The notes: generated by a model not told the origin, from the letters alone. A stretch of 64,000 bases of DNA from Phaeobacter sp. (GCF_022825805.1 NZ_JAJDWC010000119.1:1-64000), one strand, 5' to 3'; shown: positions 37,835-47,503, counted from the stretch's first letter. Program-made: numbers and translations.

Positions 37835-38587
37835 CTAGCCCAGCGTGGCCAGAACCGGGAATGTTTCCAGCAGCCAGAAAGAAAAGCTGGAGAAACCACC
37901 GGTCAGCATCAACAGGCCAACTGTCCAGAGCAACAGGCCCATGACGCGTTCGATCTGCTCCATATGGCGTTTCATCCAGCCCATGACCCCGCCGAGTCGC
38001 GACAGGAACGCCGCACACAACAGGAACGGAATCCCAAGCCCGGCCGCATAAATCGCGAGCAACGATGTACCACGTGCAATCGAACCCTCTGATGCTGCAA
38101 GTGTCAGGATCGCCCCCAGTTGCGGGCCAATGCAGGGAGTCCAACCAAAGGCAAAGGCCAGTCCAAGCACGTAAGCGCCAAAGGCAGAGCCGCCGCGGTC
38201 ACCCACATCAAGCCGGGCCTCGCGGTCCAGAAAACCGATCCGGTAGACACCGACAAAATGCGCGCCAAAGATCATGACCAAGATGCCAGCAAGCGTGTTC
38301 AGCCAATCCTGATAGGCCAAGAACACAGACCCAATAGCCGACGCGGTGAAGCCAAGGAACAAAAACACCGTCGACAGGCCCAGAACAAAGTACAGCGCAG
38401 CAACAACCGCCTTGCGCCGGGCGGCTGCGGTGCCTTCCATCTCGCCCACGGTCACACCGCTCATATAGGCGAGGTAAGGCGGCACAATCGGCAGGACGCA
38501 CGGCGACAAAAAGCTGATCACACCGCTCAGCAGTGCAACCACCATGGCAGGAATCAAACCTGCATCAATGATCTCAAATCCATACAT
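37835..38587 (-). CDS. ccdA: Cytochrome c biogenesis protein CcdA
   Basis: Six-helix inner-membrane thiol-disulfide transporter that passes electrons from cytoplasmic thioredoxin to periplasmic cytochrome c maturation factors. The redox cysteines are visible in SFLSPCVLPIVPPYLAY and AFGWTPCIGPQLGAIL. At 250 residues it is the short CcdA form, not full-length DsbD. Divergent from tusA, with a short shared promoter region. Confidence 0.92.
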   Translation of the reverse strand: MYGFEIIDAGLIPAMVVALLSGVISFLSPCVLPIVPPYLAYMSGVTVGEMEGTAAARRKAVVAALYFVLGLSTVFLFLGFTASAIGSVFLAYQDWLNTLAGILVMIFGAHFVGVYRIGFLDREARLDVGDRGGSAFGAYVLGLAFAFGWTPCIGPQLGAILTLAASEGSIARGTSLLAIYAAGLGIPFLLCAAFLSRLGGVMGWMKRHMEQIERVMGLLLWTVGLLMLTGGFSSFSFWLLETFPVLATLG

Positions 38588-38681
38588 GCGCCAGACTTAG
38601 ACCAGGGGCGCGCAAAGGTCACGGGGGCGGACGGTCACATCCTTGTGGACAGGATGAAACAAGCAGCTTATCTGATCAGCC

Positions 38682-38915
38682 ATGAGTGAGATCCATGACA
38701 CCCTTGATGCCCTGGGCCTGCTGTGCCCCCTCCCTGTGTTGAAGGCCCGCAAGCGCCTGAAACCGCTCGCAATCGGCGAAGTCCTGGAGGTGCAGGCCGA
38801 CGATCCCGCCGCGTTGGTCGACATTCCGCATTTCTGTCACGAAGCCGGGCATCACCTGATTTCGACCCGCGAGGAAGCACAGCATCAGGTCTATCTGATC
38901 CGCAAGGGCGCGTAA
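38682..38915 (+). CDS. tusA: TusA/SirA-family sulfurtransferase
   Basis: Small 77-residue sulfur carrier with the signature CPLPVLKARK, whose cysteine carries the persulfide. In E. coli TusA hands sulfur to the 2-thiouridine pathway; other members serve molybdenum cofactor or sulfur oxidation. The neighbour ccdA is also a thiol-redox gene, but no tusBCD lies nearby, so the exact route is uncertain. Confidence 0.88.
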   Translation: MSEIHDTLDALGLLCPLPVLKARKRLKPLAIGEVLEVQADDPAALVDIPHFCHEAGHHLISTREEAQHQVYLIRKGA

Positions 38916-39079
38916 GCCCGCAAGCAGTGCTGCCTCATAGATCCACGCGCAGATCTGCGCATCGGGTTTGGGGCTGCTTGCTATGACCAAGCCCCGGTTG
39001 CCCTTCAGAAAACTGCTGCAAGAGCGGGCTTGTGCTTCCCCTGCCCCTCATGGCCGCCACAGAATCCGTGGCGCGTGGA

Positions 39080-39571
39080 TTAGGGTAGATGGTTCTCCGC
39101 ACCTTCGGGCAAGGCGTCGCTGTCCTGGCTGAACATGTTCAACCATCGCCGATCATGGCGCTGCCAGAGCGAGCGAACATACATCGCACCTGTCAGGACA
39201 TCGGATGTATCGCTGGATGTCCCATCCTGCGTTTTGGAGGCGAAAGCCGCGTCAGGTTTTGCAACACGGGTGAATGTCGCACGATAGGCCAGTAGCACGC
39301 AGTCTGTGGACAGCATCAGCAAACGCGGCTCCTCGATTGTAAACGTGGCAACTGTTGGCCCGGTGTGCAGCTGTGCGACGTGGTCCCGACGTGTGGCAAA
39401 GCCGCTGGGGTAAACGCCCAGAAAATCTGGGTGCAGCGCGGCCTCATCCGCTGCCGCGTCACCATCCACGAGGGCCTGCCAAACTGCGGTCTCGCAGGCC
39501 AGAATGTCCGATAGCAGTTGATCCGACGATGTTCCCGCTGACGTATCGGTCATATGCTGCGTGTGATCCAT
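39080..39571 (-). CDS. DUF4440 / NTF2-like protein
   Basis: A 163-residue protein of the NTF2-like superfamily: helix ILACETAVWQALVDGDAAAD, then LHPDFLGVYPSG and beta strands RLLMLSTDCVLLAYRATFTR and GAMYVRSLWQRHDRRWLNMF. The terminal pattern W-x-R-x5-W resembles DUF4440. No catalytic assignment is possible. ATG 39571 has GGGGAG upstream; ATG 39553 is possible. It stands alone, between tusA and the rne terminator. Confidence 0.78.
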   Translation of the reverse strand: MDHTQHMTDTSAGTSSDQLLSDILACETAVWQALVDGDAAADEAALHPDFLGVYPSGFATRRDHVAQLHTGPTVATFTIEEPRLLMLSTDCVLLAYRATFTRVAKPDAAFASKTQDGTSSDTSDVLTGAMYVRSLWQRHDRRWLNMFSQDSDALPEGAENHLP

Positions 39572-39667
39572 TTCGTGCCCGCTCCCCTATCCTGCACCTT
39601 GTCAGACCCACGACCGCTCTGTCCGCGTTTTGATTTGCATCAGGTCCGATCGAGCTACAGCCCAAGA

Positions 39668-39694
39668 AAAAAGCGGGCACTGGGCCCGCTTTTT
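39668..39694 (-). terminator. Bidirectional-looking terminator at the 3' end of rne
   Basis: AAAAAGCGGGC-actgg-GCCCGCTTTTT, an 11-bp perfect stem with A/T flanks giving a U run in either direction. It lies 8 bases beyond the rne stop on the minus strand. Confidence 0.88.
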
Positions 39695-39701
39695 CTGAAT
39701 G

Positions 39702-42700
39702 TTAGCTTCCAACGGACCACCAACCGCGCCGTTTTGGCTTGGGCGGTTCTGTGGGAGCAGGCTCAGGCTCCTCCGCGACCGCTTCCAACACCGGTTCTGG
39801 TGCAGGCGCGGGTTCGGCAGAAGTTTCAGCCTCTGTCTCGGCTTCAGTCGTTGATGCCTCAACCGTCTCCTCTGCGGACGCTTCAACCCTCGCCTCTTCG
39901 CCGGTCATCGGTTCAGCGGCCTCGCTTGCGTCGCTCTGGCCAGCCTCTTCTACCGTCTCGGCAGCCGCCTCAGACACGTCGTCTGCCGTCGTCTCAGTCT
40001 CGGCGGCCACCTGCGCTTCCGGCTCGGCGGTTTGCTCAGCAGCTGCACCGGATGTGTTGTCCTCCACCTCAGCTGTGACAGGCTCAACCGCCGCTTCTGC
40101 TGTGTTCTCGGACGTTACCACCTCGGTCGCCTCCGGAGCCGGATCCGTCGCTGCAGACTCGCTTGTTGCGGCCTCATCGCTTTTCTTGCGACGGCTGCGC
40201 GTTCTGGTGCGGGTGCGGGTCCGTTTTTTCGGCTCTGCGTCTGGCGCGTCTTCCTTGGTCTCAGCCTCGGCAGCAACCGCAGCATCATCACCTGGTGCAT
40301 CCGCAGATCCGGCCTCTTTGCCAGCCGCAGCGCCCGCCTCGTCAGACGCCTCGCCTGCATCCTGTTTCGCGGCCTCATCCCCCTCAGAGGAGGACTTGCG
40401 ACGACGCCGACGGCGACGTTTGCGTTTGGGCTTGCCCTCGCCGTCACCCTCAGCGGTTTCGGTCTCTGCGACGCTGTCCGCTGCGACCTCATCGGCGTCG
40501 CTGGTATCGGCCTCTTCCGCGTCAACTTGCTCCATGATCGATGTGTCCGCGGATACCACCGCGGCGCTTGGCGCGGGGATAACCCGCGATGCGGTCTTGA
40601 ACTTCTCGATGGTGAAGTCAGGGCTCACAAGATGCGGGTCACCTTCGATACGGACCGAAAGCCCATAGCGGGTTTCGATCTGGGCGATGTGCTCGCGCTT
40701 CTGGTTCATCAGATAGTTGGCGATCTCAACCGGGCAACGCACCAGAACCTCGCGGGACCGACGGCGTGTGCCTTCTTCTTCGATCTGACGCAGGATCGAC
40801 AAAGCAAGCGAATCGTCAGAGCGGATCAAGCCGGTGCCGTGGCAATGCGGACATGGCGCGGTTGTGGCCTCGATCATGCCGGGGCGCAGACGCTGACGCG
40901 ACATTTCCATCAAACCGAAGCCAGAGATGCGGCCCACCTGAATGCGGGCGCGGTCGGTTTTCAGCTTGTCTTTCATCCGCTTTTCGACGGCGGCGTTGTT
41001 CTTGCGCTCGTCCATGTCGATGAAATCGATCACGATCAAACCGGCCAAATCGCGCAGGCGCAATTGGCGCGCGACCTCTTCGGCCGCTTCGAGGTTGGTT
41101 TTCAGCGCGGTTTCTTCGATGGAGCCTTCTTTGGTCGCCCGACCAGAGTTCACATCGATGGCCACCAGCGCCTCGGTCACGCCGATGACGATATAGCCAC
41201 CCGATTTCAGCTGCACCGTCGGGTTGAACATCCCTGCCAGGTAGCTTTCGACCTGATAGCGCGCAAACAGCGGCAACGCCTCGTGGTAGTGCTTCACGTT
41301 TTTGGCGTGGGACGGCATGATCATCTTCATGAAGTCCTTGGCGATGCGGTAGCCGCGGTCGCCTTCCACCAGCACCTCGTCAATCTCACGGCTATAGAGA
41401 TCGCGGATGGACCGTTTGATCAGGTCGCCTTCCTCATAGATCTTCGCCGGTGCGATGGACTTCAGGGTCAGTTCGCGGATCTGTTCCCACATCCGCTGCA
41501 GATATTCATAGTCGCGTTTGATTTCGGATTTTGTGCGTTTGGCGCCAGCGGTGCGGACAATCAGCCCTGCGCCCGACGGCACGTCCAACTCGGTCGCGAT
41601 ATCCTTGAGCTTTTTACGGTCGGCTGCATTGGTGATCTTACGGGAGATACCACCACCGCGGGCGGTGTTCGGCATCAGCACGCAGTAGCGGCCTGCCAGC
41701 GACAGATAGGTGGTCAGTGCAGCGCCTTTGTTGCCGCGCTCTTCCTTGACGACCTGCACCAACAGGACCTGGCGGACCTTGATGACTTCCTGAATTTTGT
41801 AGCGCCGGGGACGCGGCTTGCGCGGCGGGCGGATATCCTCGCTGTCGTCTTCGTCAGCAACGGATTCGATATCCTTGTCCTTGGCCGAAGCATCATCTGC
41901 ACGGGCCGAGGTGGCGTCATCCTCGTCGGTTTCTGTATCGGTGCCAGCTGTGTCTGTGTCGGCGCCGTTATCAGCCTCGGCGTCAGCATCCGCGTCCGCC
42001 TCAGCCGGGGTTGCTGATGCTGTTGCATCACCGGCGTCTGCGTCTGCTGCAGCGGGTTCAGCCTGATCTGCAGCTTCTCCATCAGCGGGCGTCTCGTCGG
42101 ATGCTTCAACAGGCGCCTCGCTGGCCTCTGCGTCTGCACTGACACCATCGGTAGCTTCGGCTGCATCCGCCGCATCATCAGCGGCGTCATCACTGGCGTT
42201 CTCGACCTGTGCTGCAGGTGTTTCCTCTGTAGCAGCCTCACCTGTTGCATCCGCAGCGGCCGCTTCTGGCACATCTGCGAGCTTGTCCGCATCCGCGCCC
42301 TCGTCGGTCGCCAGATCGATGGTTTCCATCCCGGAGATCGCTGCAGGCGCATCGGAGACAGTGACGTCGTCGCCTTCGGCGGTGACGTCTTTGGTCTCGA
42401 CAACATCCGCGGATTTCACGTCTGCCGCTTTGGTCCGGCTGCGCCGGGAGCGGGTCCGTTTGGCCGGTTTGGCCTCTTCTTCCTCATCGCGCGCACGCAT
42501 CGCCTCTGCGTAGGCGCGTTCTTCTTCCATCAGAGCTTCGCGATCGGCGACCGGGATCTGATAGTAGTCCGGATGAATTTCCGAAAAGGCCAGGAACCCG
42601 TGGCGGTTGCCGCCATAATCGACGAAAGCCGCCTGAAGCGAGGGTTCGACCCGAGTTACTTTTGCGAGATAGATATTACCGGCAAGCTGCCGCTTGTTTT

Positions 42701-42797
42701 CTGATTCAAAGTCGAACTCCTCGACCTTGTTTCCGTCGACCACCACAACGCGGGTTTCTTCCGCGTGGGTGGCATCGATAAGCATCTTCTTTGCCAT
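39702..42797 (-). CDS. rne: Ribonuclease E/G family endoribonuclease
   Basis: Central RNA-decay and rRNA-processing enzyme; 1031 residues. Start MAKKMLIDATHAEETRVVVV is the usual alphaproteobacterial N-terminus. The S1 RNA-binding domain is split by an acidic, Ala/Asp/Glu-rich low-complexity insert of about 250 residues (roughly 80-335) before PRRYKIQEVIKVRQVLLVQV. Then follow the 5'-sensor and DNase-I-like catalytic regions (VAIDVNSGRATKEGSIEETA, GLIVIDFIDMDERKN), the zinc-link CPHCHGTG, and a long disordered C-terminal scaffold with arginine-rich patches (KRKRRRRRRRKSS). A long leader upstream may serve autoregulation as in other bacteria. Confidence 0.95.
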   Translation of the reverse strand: MAKKMLIDATHAEETRVVVVDGNKVEEFDFESENKRQLAGNIYLAKVTRVEPSLQAAFVDYGGNRHGFLAFSEIHPDYYQIPVADREALMEEERAYAEAMRARDEEEEAKPAKRTRSRRSRTKAADVKSADVVETKDVTAEGDDVTVSDAPAAISGMETIDLATDEGADADKLADVPEAAAADATGEAATEETPAAQVENASDDAADDAADAAEATDGVSADAEASEAPVEASDETPADGEAADQAEPAAADADAGDATASATPAEADADADAEADNGADTDTAGTDTETDEDDATSARADDASAKDKDIESVADEDDSEDIRPPRKPRPRRYKIQEVIKVRQVLLVQVVKEERGNKGAALTTYLSLAGRYCVLMPNTARGGGISRKITNAADRKKLKDIATELDVPSGAGLIVRTAGAKRTKSEIKRDYEYLQRMWEQIRELTLKSIAPAKIYEEGDLIKRSIRDLYSREIDEVLVEGDRGYRIAKDFMKMIMPSHAKNVKHYHEALPLFARYQVESYLAGMFNPTVQLKSGGYIVIGVTEALVAIDVNSGRATKEGSIEETALKTNLEAAEEVARQLRLRDLAGLIVIDFIDMDERKNNAAVEKRMKDKLKTDRARIQVGRISGFGLMEMSRQRLRPGMIEATTAPCPHCHGTGLIRSDDSLALSILRQIEEEGTRRRSREVLVRCPVEIANYLMNQKREHIAQIETRYGLSVRIEGDPHLVSPDFTIEKFKTASRVIPAPSAAVVSADTSIMEQVDAEEADTSDADEVAADSVAETETAEGDGEGKPKRKRRRRRRRKSSSEGDEAAKQDAGEASDEAGAAAGKEAGSADAPGDDAAVAAEAETKEDAPDAEPKKRTRTRTRTRSRRKKSDEAATSESAATDPAPEATEVVTSENTAEAAVEPVTAEVEDNTSGAAAEQTAEPEAQVAAETETTADDVSEAAAETVEEAGQSDASEAAEPMTGEEARVEASAEETVEASTTEAETEAETSAEPAPAPEPVLEAVAEEPEPAPTEPPKPKRRGWWSVGS

Positions 42798-43298
42798 GTG
42801 TCCTTGTTGCACCGACCGCGCACGCGTGCGTCCGGCCTGTTACCAGGCGGAGGTTGACGATTGGGGTGGTGTCTTGTCTGGGCGATGCATTGATCGGCGC
42901 GGTTAAACAGATCAGTACAGCGGTTAGCCCCGGAACGATGCTCCGGCCCTCCTGCCTGTCTGCTGTTCTCTCTCGCGCGCGTCATCGCGTTTCTTCTCCG
43001 ACAGGGGGGATTGTCCGCGCCCTGCCTGTTATATCCCCTCCGACAAGCGGAAGGTGGGTCACTGCCCCAAAAGTGCGGGGCTAATCGGTCTGGTTCTGCT
43101 TTCTCGGGTCTGGCCGGACAAAAGCAGCGCCAGCGAATCTCATGGTGTGGGAACGATGTCTCAACAGACTTATCCCCGTGCTTGCAGCATAAGACCTGTG
43201 GATAGGTAATGACAATGGTCATTCTTCACCGCACCCGCGGGAATGTGCAATCGGCCGAGAATAAACGACATATCGCTAATTATTTCTTAAAAATGAAA
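42798..43298. other. Long intergenic region upstream of rne
   Basis: About 500 bases without a credible gene between the rne start and the dctD terminator. The only large ORF here is an out-of-frame shadow running into rne. It should hold the rne promoter and a long 5' leader on the minus strand. It becomes AT-rich near 43200-43290. Confidence 0.55.
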
Positions 43299-43329
43299 AC
43301 GCTCCACCTGCTTCGCAGCGGTGGAGCGT
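43288..43329 (-). terminator. Rho-independent terminator of the dctB-dctD operon
   Basis: On the minus strand a 10-bp perfect stem ACGCTCCACC / GGTGGAGCGT with an 11-nt loop is followed by TTTTCATTTTT, about 35 bases past the regulator stop. Confidence 0.88.
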
Positions 43330-43362
43330 CCCAAAGGCACAAGCCGCACCTGCCGCAAAATA

Positions 43363-44700
43363 TCAGGACAGGTAGTCCGACCGTTGCAGGCCATATTTGG
43401 CCATCTTCTCGTTCAGGGTCCGGCGTGGCAGGCACAATTCATCCATCACACTGGCAATCGACCCCTTGTGCCGCCGCATTGTGTTGTCGATCAGCATCCG
43501 TTCAAACGCTTCGACATATTCCTTGAGCGGTTTGCCCTCGGTTGTCATCACCGGCTGCATTTCTTCATGATCGGACATCAATAGCGAGGCGATGGTGCCA
43601 GACCCGCGACGCGACTGTAGCACCGCGCGCTCGGCGATGTTGATCAATTGGCGCACATTGCCAGGCCATGGCGCCTGCAACAGCTGTGCGGCTTCCTGGG
43701 CGCTGACCTGTGGCGCGTCGCAACCATATTCCTCGGCAAACTGTTCTGACAGGCGGGTGAACAGCGTCAGAATATCCTCACCGCGTTGGCGCAGCGGCGG
43801 CACGGTGATACTCAGGGCGGCCAGCCGGTAAAACAGATCCGGGCGCAACACATCTTCGCAGGTCTTGCCTGCTTCTTGCAGGTTGGAGATGGCTACGATC
43901 CGGGTCTCCCCTGGTATGCCCTGTTCGTTGATCACGCTGAGCAGCTTGGCCTGCAGCGGTTCTGACAACGCCTCGATATCTTCAAGAACCAACGTGCCGC
44001 CGCGGGCCTCTTCGATGGCGGGCAGCATGCTGTCTTCTGGCAACATCGGGCCAAACAGCCGCTTGGAGAGCGCCTCTTCTTCGAGCGCCGCGCAGGAAAC
44101 CAGAACGAATTTCTTCCCAGCCCGGCTGCCCACAGCGTGCAGCGCATGCGCCACCAGGGTCTTGCCGGTGCCGGTTTCCCCGTCGATCAACACATGCCCG
44201 TCCGCCTGACCGAGATCCAGAATATCCTCGCGCAGGCGGTCCATCACTGGGCTGGAACCGATCAGTTTTTTCATGATGGTGGTGCCGTCGGACAGTTCGC
44301 GCCGCAGGACACGGTTGTCCAACGTCAGACGGCGGGCCCCGGTCGCGCGTTTTGCCAATTCCGACATCCGATCCGGGTTGAACGGTTTTTCCAGAAAATC
44401 AAACGCGCCGACACGCATGGCTTCGACCGCCATAGGCACGTCGCCATGGCCCGTGATCATAATCACCGGCAGCGCTGAGTCATTGCCCATCAGTTTCTTC
44501 AGAAACTGCATTCCATCCATGCCTGGCATTTTGATGTCAGAGATGACAATCCCCGGGTAGTCCGGACCCAGCACCTTCAAGGCGTCTTCGGCGCTGGCGA
44601 AGGTCTCTGTGTCATAGCCAGACAATGCCAACCACTGGCTGATCGATTGGCGCATATCCTGTTCGTCATCGACGATCGCAATTTTCATGGCCTGTGCCAT
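43363..44700 (-). CDS. dctD: DctD-type response regulator with AAA+ domain, no GAFTGA motif
   Basis: Response regulator paired with the upstream kinase. Receiver domain (IAIVDDEQDMRQSI with acidic pocket, phospho-Asp in VISDIKMPGMDG, then TGHGDVP and KPF), AAA+ domain with Walker A GETGTGKTLVAHAL and sensor region FYRLAALSITVPPLRQRGED, and a Fis-type HTH (GSIASVMDELCLPRRTLNEK). Where enhancer-binding proteins carry GAFTGA for sigma-54 contact, this one reads KRLFGPMLPEDSMLPAIEEA; the loop is missing. Walker B is also altered (TLVLEDIEAL). ATG 44700 has GGAGG upstream. DctD is the closest name; promoter and sigma factor are uncertain. Confidence 0.85.
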   Translation of the reverse strand: MAQAMKIAIVDDEQDMRQSISQWLALSGYDTETFASAEDALKVLGPDYPGIVISDIKMPGMDGMQFLKKLMGNDSALPVIMITGHGDVPMAVEAMRVGAFDFLEKPFNPDRMSELAKRATGARRLTLDNRVLRRELSDGTTIMKKLIGSSPVMDRLREDILDLGQADGHVLIDGETGTGKTLVAHALHAVGSRAGKKFVLVSCAALEEEALSKRLFGPMLPEDSMLPAIEEARGGTLVLEDIEALSEPLQAKLLSVINEQGIPGETRIVAISNLQEAGKTCEDVLRPDLFYRLAALSITVPPLRQRGEDILTLFTRLSEQFAEEYGCDAPQVSAQEAAQLLQAPWPGNVRQLINIAERAVLQSRRGSGTIASLLMSDHEEMQPVMTTEGKPLKEYVEAFERMLIDNTMRRHKGSIASVMDELCLPRRTLNEKMAKYGLQRSDYLS

Positions 44701-44729
44701 TTGCGGGACCTCCATCTTTTGCGGCGGGA

Positions 44730-46499
44730 TCACTCAGCCGCTTCGATCCCATCCGCGAGGATGGGCAATTGCATTTCAAAGACGGCGCCGCCGTTTTGAC
44801 CGTTGCGGGCCGTCAGCCGTCCGCCTAGGTCGTTCACGATACCGGAAGAGATGGCAAGACCCAAACCCACGCCGTCGCCAGGCTGCTTGGTGGTGTAAAA
44901 CGGCTCGAACAGGTTGTCGAAATCCTTGATCCCTGCCCCGTTGTCGCGCACCGAAAGGGTCGCCGTCTCGCCTGCTGCGAGCAGCACTTCGACCTGGGGA
45001 TCTTCAACCGTTTTGGTGGCATCCAACGCGTTGCGCAGCAGGTTCACCATCACCTGCTCGATGCGCATCCGATCCCCCATCACCAGCACCGGCTGATCAG
45101 GCAGGATACGGGAGATTTTCACATGTCGTTGGCGCAGTTGCGGCTCCATCATCGACAGGCTGGAGGTCAGCGCATCGCCCATGTTTACTGGGCTAAACAC
45201 ATCGCCGCCTTTGCGGGCGTATGATTTCAGCTGCCGCGTGATGGCGCCCATGCGCTCCAGCAAATCATCAATTCTGCCAAATGAGGCAAGCGCCTCTTCG
45301 GGACGGTTGCGGTTCAACAGCAGACGCGCACCAGCGAGATAGGTTTTCATCGCCGCGAGTGGCTGGTTCAACTCGTGGCTGACGGCAGCCGACATCTCGC
45401 CCAAAGCGGCCAGCTTCGAGCTCTGCGCGAGGCTTTGTTCCGCCACTGCAAGCGTCTCCTGCATGCGCTCACGCTCGGCAATTTCCCGCTGGAGCCGGGC
45501 GTTCAATACGCGAAGCTCTGCCGACTCTCGTTGAAACAGCGCCATACGCAGGGCACTGCGACGGCTGAGCGCATAGAACGCCAGCGCCAAAAGGATCGCG
45601 AATCCCATGATTTCGAGCGCCAGCACGGTGTTCACGCGTTCGCGGATCGACGCATAGGTGGTGAAAGAGGTCAATCGCCAGCCCTGGAACGGGATCCGCG
45701 ATTCCAATCGCATCACGGCCTCCCCCTGCAGATAGGCATCGGCTGGCAGCGCGGTCCAATCGGTGGTCGCGCGAATGGCCCGTTGGATGGCCCCGTCCGG
45801 GGGCTGCAACTCCAGCGCGTCGCGTTCGGACAGGCCGCGCCAGCGGGATTCCGTTGCCAGGATGATCTGCCCGGTGCTGTCGCTGACCATCACCGCGTCA
45901 GAGATCCCCGCCCAGGCGCGTTCGAACTTTTGCAGGTCGACTTCGACAACAATCACACCCAGCACGCCTGCTGTGTCAACGATACGGCGCGAATAGGTGA
46001 ACCGATAGCCACCGACCTCTCGTTCAATAACCGAAAAAACCGTGGATTTTGCCCGCAGCGCATCCACGAAGTAGGCCGCATTGCGGTGGTTCTCGCCCAG
46101 ACGGTTGCGGTCGGTCGCAGCAACTGTGCGCCCATCGCTCGCCATCAGCATGATGGAGGCGGCGCCGATTTCTTCAACGAATGAAATCAGCCGCTGGGTC
46201 GACAGCGAAAAATCGTTGGATTGCAACGCCGCAATCAGCGCCTGATCGCGCGCCAGCAGCTGCGGCACAATCGCGTGGCGCCCCAATTCGCTGACCAGGT
46301 TGCCGGAATAAAGCGCCAGGCGCAGCTCTGCCCGGCTGCGCGTGGTTTCGGTAAAACGATGCGTAAGCGCACGGTTGGTAACCCAGACCGTCACCGCAGC
46401 GACAGCCATCAGCACGACCAAAGAAAACCGCACCCGCCAGGATGTCGTGCGGGAGCGGTGCGAGGCTCGTCTTGCAGGATCGTCAGGCGCTGCGGTCAT
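44730..46499 (-). CDS. dctB: Sensor histidine kinase, DctB type
   Basis: A 589-residue membrane kinase. A first TM helix (VRFSLVVLMAVAAVTVWVT) is followed by a periplasmic double-Cache-like sensor of about 240 residues (YSGNLVSELGRHAIVPQLLA, VAATDRNRLGENHRNAAYF), a second TM (VLALEIMGFAILLALAFYAL), a short coiled coil, HisKA with the phospho-histidine in AAVSHELNQPLAAMK, and HATPase (NLLRNALDATK, DNGAGI, GVGLGLAIS). This is the DctB architecture for C4-dicarboxylates. No dct transporter genes lie in the window, so the ligand is by analogy. Confidence 0.88.
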   Translation of the reverse strand: MTAAPDDPARRASHRSRTTSWRVRFSLVVLMAVAAVTVWVTNRALTHRFTETTRSRAELRLALYSGNLVSELGRHAIVPQLLARDQALIAALQSNDFSLSTQRLISFVEEIGAASIMLMASDGRTVAATDRNRLGENHRNAAYFVDALRAKSTVFSVIEREVGGYRFTYSRRIVDTAGVLGVIVVEVDLQKFERAWAGISDAVMVSDSTGQIILATESRWRGLSERDALELQPPDGAIQRAIRATTDWTALPADAYLQGEAVMRLESRIPFQGWRLTSFTTYASIRERVNTVLALEIMGFAILLALAFYALSRRSALRMALFQRESAELRVLNARLQREIAERERMQETLAVAEQSLAQSSKLAALGEMSAAVSHELNQPLAAMKTYLAGARLLLNRNRPEEALASFGRIDDLLERMGAITRQLKSYARKGGDVFSPVNMGDALTSSLSMMEPQLRQRHVKISRILPDQPVLVMGDRMRIEQVMVNLLRNALDATKTVEDPQVEVLLAAGETATLSVRDNGAGIKDFDNLFEPFYTTKQPGDGVGLGLAISSGIVNDLGGRLTARNGQNGGAVFEMQLPILADGIEAAE

Positions 46500-46536
46500 A
46501 GCTGAGATCTACCGCAAAGCCTGTCCCATCCACAAG

Positions 46537-47205
46537 TCACGCGGTAGTGACAAGCCCGGCAAGTGCGCGGAAGACTGCCACCCCATCAGTGCCACCATGG
46601 CCCACATCTGCGGCCCGCTCGGGATGGGGCATCATCCCCAGCACACGGCGGTTGTCAGACAGGATGCCTGCGATATCCGCAACCGAACCATTGGGATTGT
46701 CCACATAGCGGAACGCGATGCGATCCTGGTCTTCCAGCGCAGCCACGGTGTCCGCATCCGCAAAATAGTTGCCATCATGATGTGCAATCGGAACATCGAT
46801 CACATCGCCCTTGGCGTAACCTTCGGTGAAGGCACTGTTGCTGGTTTCCACCCGAAGGCCCACGGTCCGGCAGATGTATTTCAGCCCTGCATTGCGCAGA
46901 AGCGCACCTGGCAGCACGCCTGTTTCGGTCAGGATCTGAAAGCCGTTACACACCCCGATGGCATAGCCGCCACGATCGGCGTGATCCACCACCGCTTTGC
47001 AGATCGGCGACTGAGCGGCAATGGCACCGCAGCGCAGATAGTCGCCATAGGAAAACCCGCCCGGCACACCGACAACATCGACGCCATCAGGCAGCGCCGT
47101 TTCCTTGTGCCAGACCATCGACACATCGCAGCCCGCCTGTTCAAAAGCCACCGCCAGGTCGCGGTCGCAATTGGATCCGGGGAAGACAACAACCGCGGCC
47201 TTCAT
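46537..47205 (-). CDS. purQ: Phosphoribosylformylglycinamidine synthase subunit PurQ
   Basis: Glutaminase subunit that supplies ammonia to PurL in purine synthesis. The class I amidotransferase triad is seen: nucleophile cysteine in [12 protein letters not shown], and histidine-glutamate in [10 protein letters not shown]. The start at 47205 ([16 protein letters not shown]) overlaps the purS stop by 4 bases. 222 residues. PurL itself is not in the window. Confidence 0.96.
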   Translation of the reverse strand: MKAAVVVFPGSNCDRDLAVAFEQAGCDVSMVWHKETALPDGVDVVGVPGGFSYGDYLRCGAIAAQSPICKAVVDHADRGGYAIGVCNGFQILTETGVLPGALLRNAGLKYICRTVGLRVETSNSAFTEGYAKGDVIDVPIAHHDGNYFADADTVAALEDQDRIAFRYVDNPNGSVADIAGILSDNRRVLGMMPHPERAADVGHGGTDGVAVFRALAGLVTTA

Positions 47206-47435
47206 CCCTGCATCTCGATGCTGTAGGATTCGATCACGGTGTTGGCCAGCAGCTTCTCGCACATCTCGGCGACCTGGGCTTCGGTAGCACCTTCGGCCAG
47301 GTCCAGATCAATCACTTTTCCCTGGCGCACGCCATCCACCTGGTCAAAGCCCAAGGCACCAAGGGCGTGGCGCACCGCGTCCCCTTGCGGATCCAGAACT
47401 CCGTTTTTCAGCATCACATGCACACGTGCTTTCAT
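47202..47435 (-). CDS. purS: Phosphoribosylformylglycinamidine synthase subunit PurS
   Basis: Small structural subunit that bridges PurQ and PurL. 77 residues: [40 protein letters not shown] and [12 protein letters not shown]. Its presence means the organism uses the three-part FGAM synthase of Gram-positives and alphaproteobacteria. ATGA overlap with purQ. The ORF-track extension crosses the purC terminator and is rejected. Confidence 0.95.
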   Translation of the reverse strand: MKARVHVMLKNGVLDPQGDAVRHALGALGFDQVDGVRQGKVIDLDLAEGATEAQVAEMCEKLLANTVIESYSIEMQG

Positions 47436-47503
47436 CGTGTTTTCCCTCGAGATTGCGTTGGTACGGCGCCGTGCCGGACCACTTCCTTGGACTGAGAACA
47501 AAA

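Noticed and set aside
42656-43222. 188-codon minus-strand ORF upstream of rne
   Set aside because: It is out of frame with rne but overlaps its 5' end, has no ribosome-binding site and no domain; a shadow ORF.
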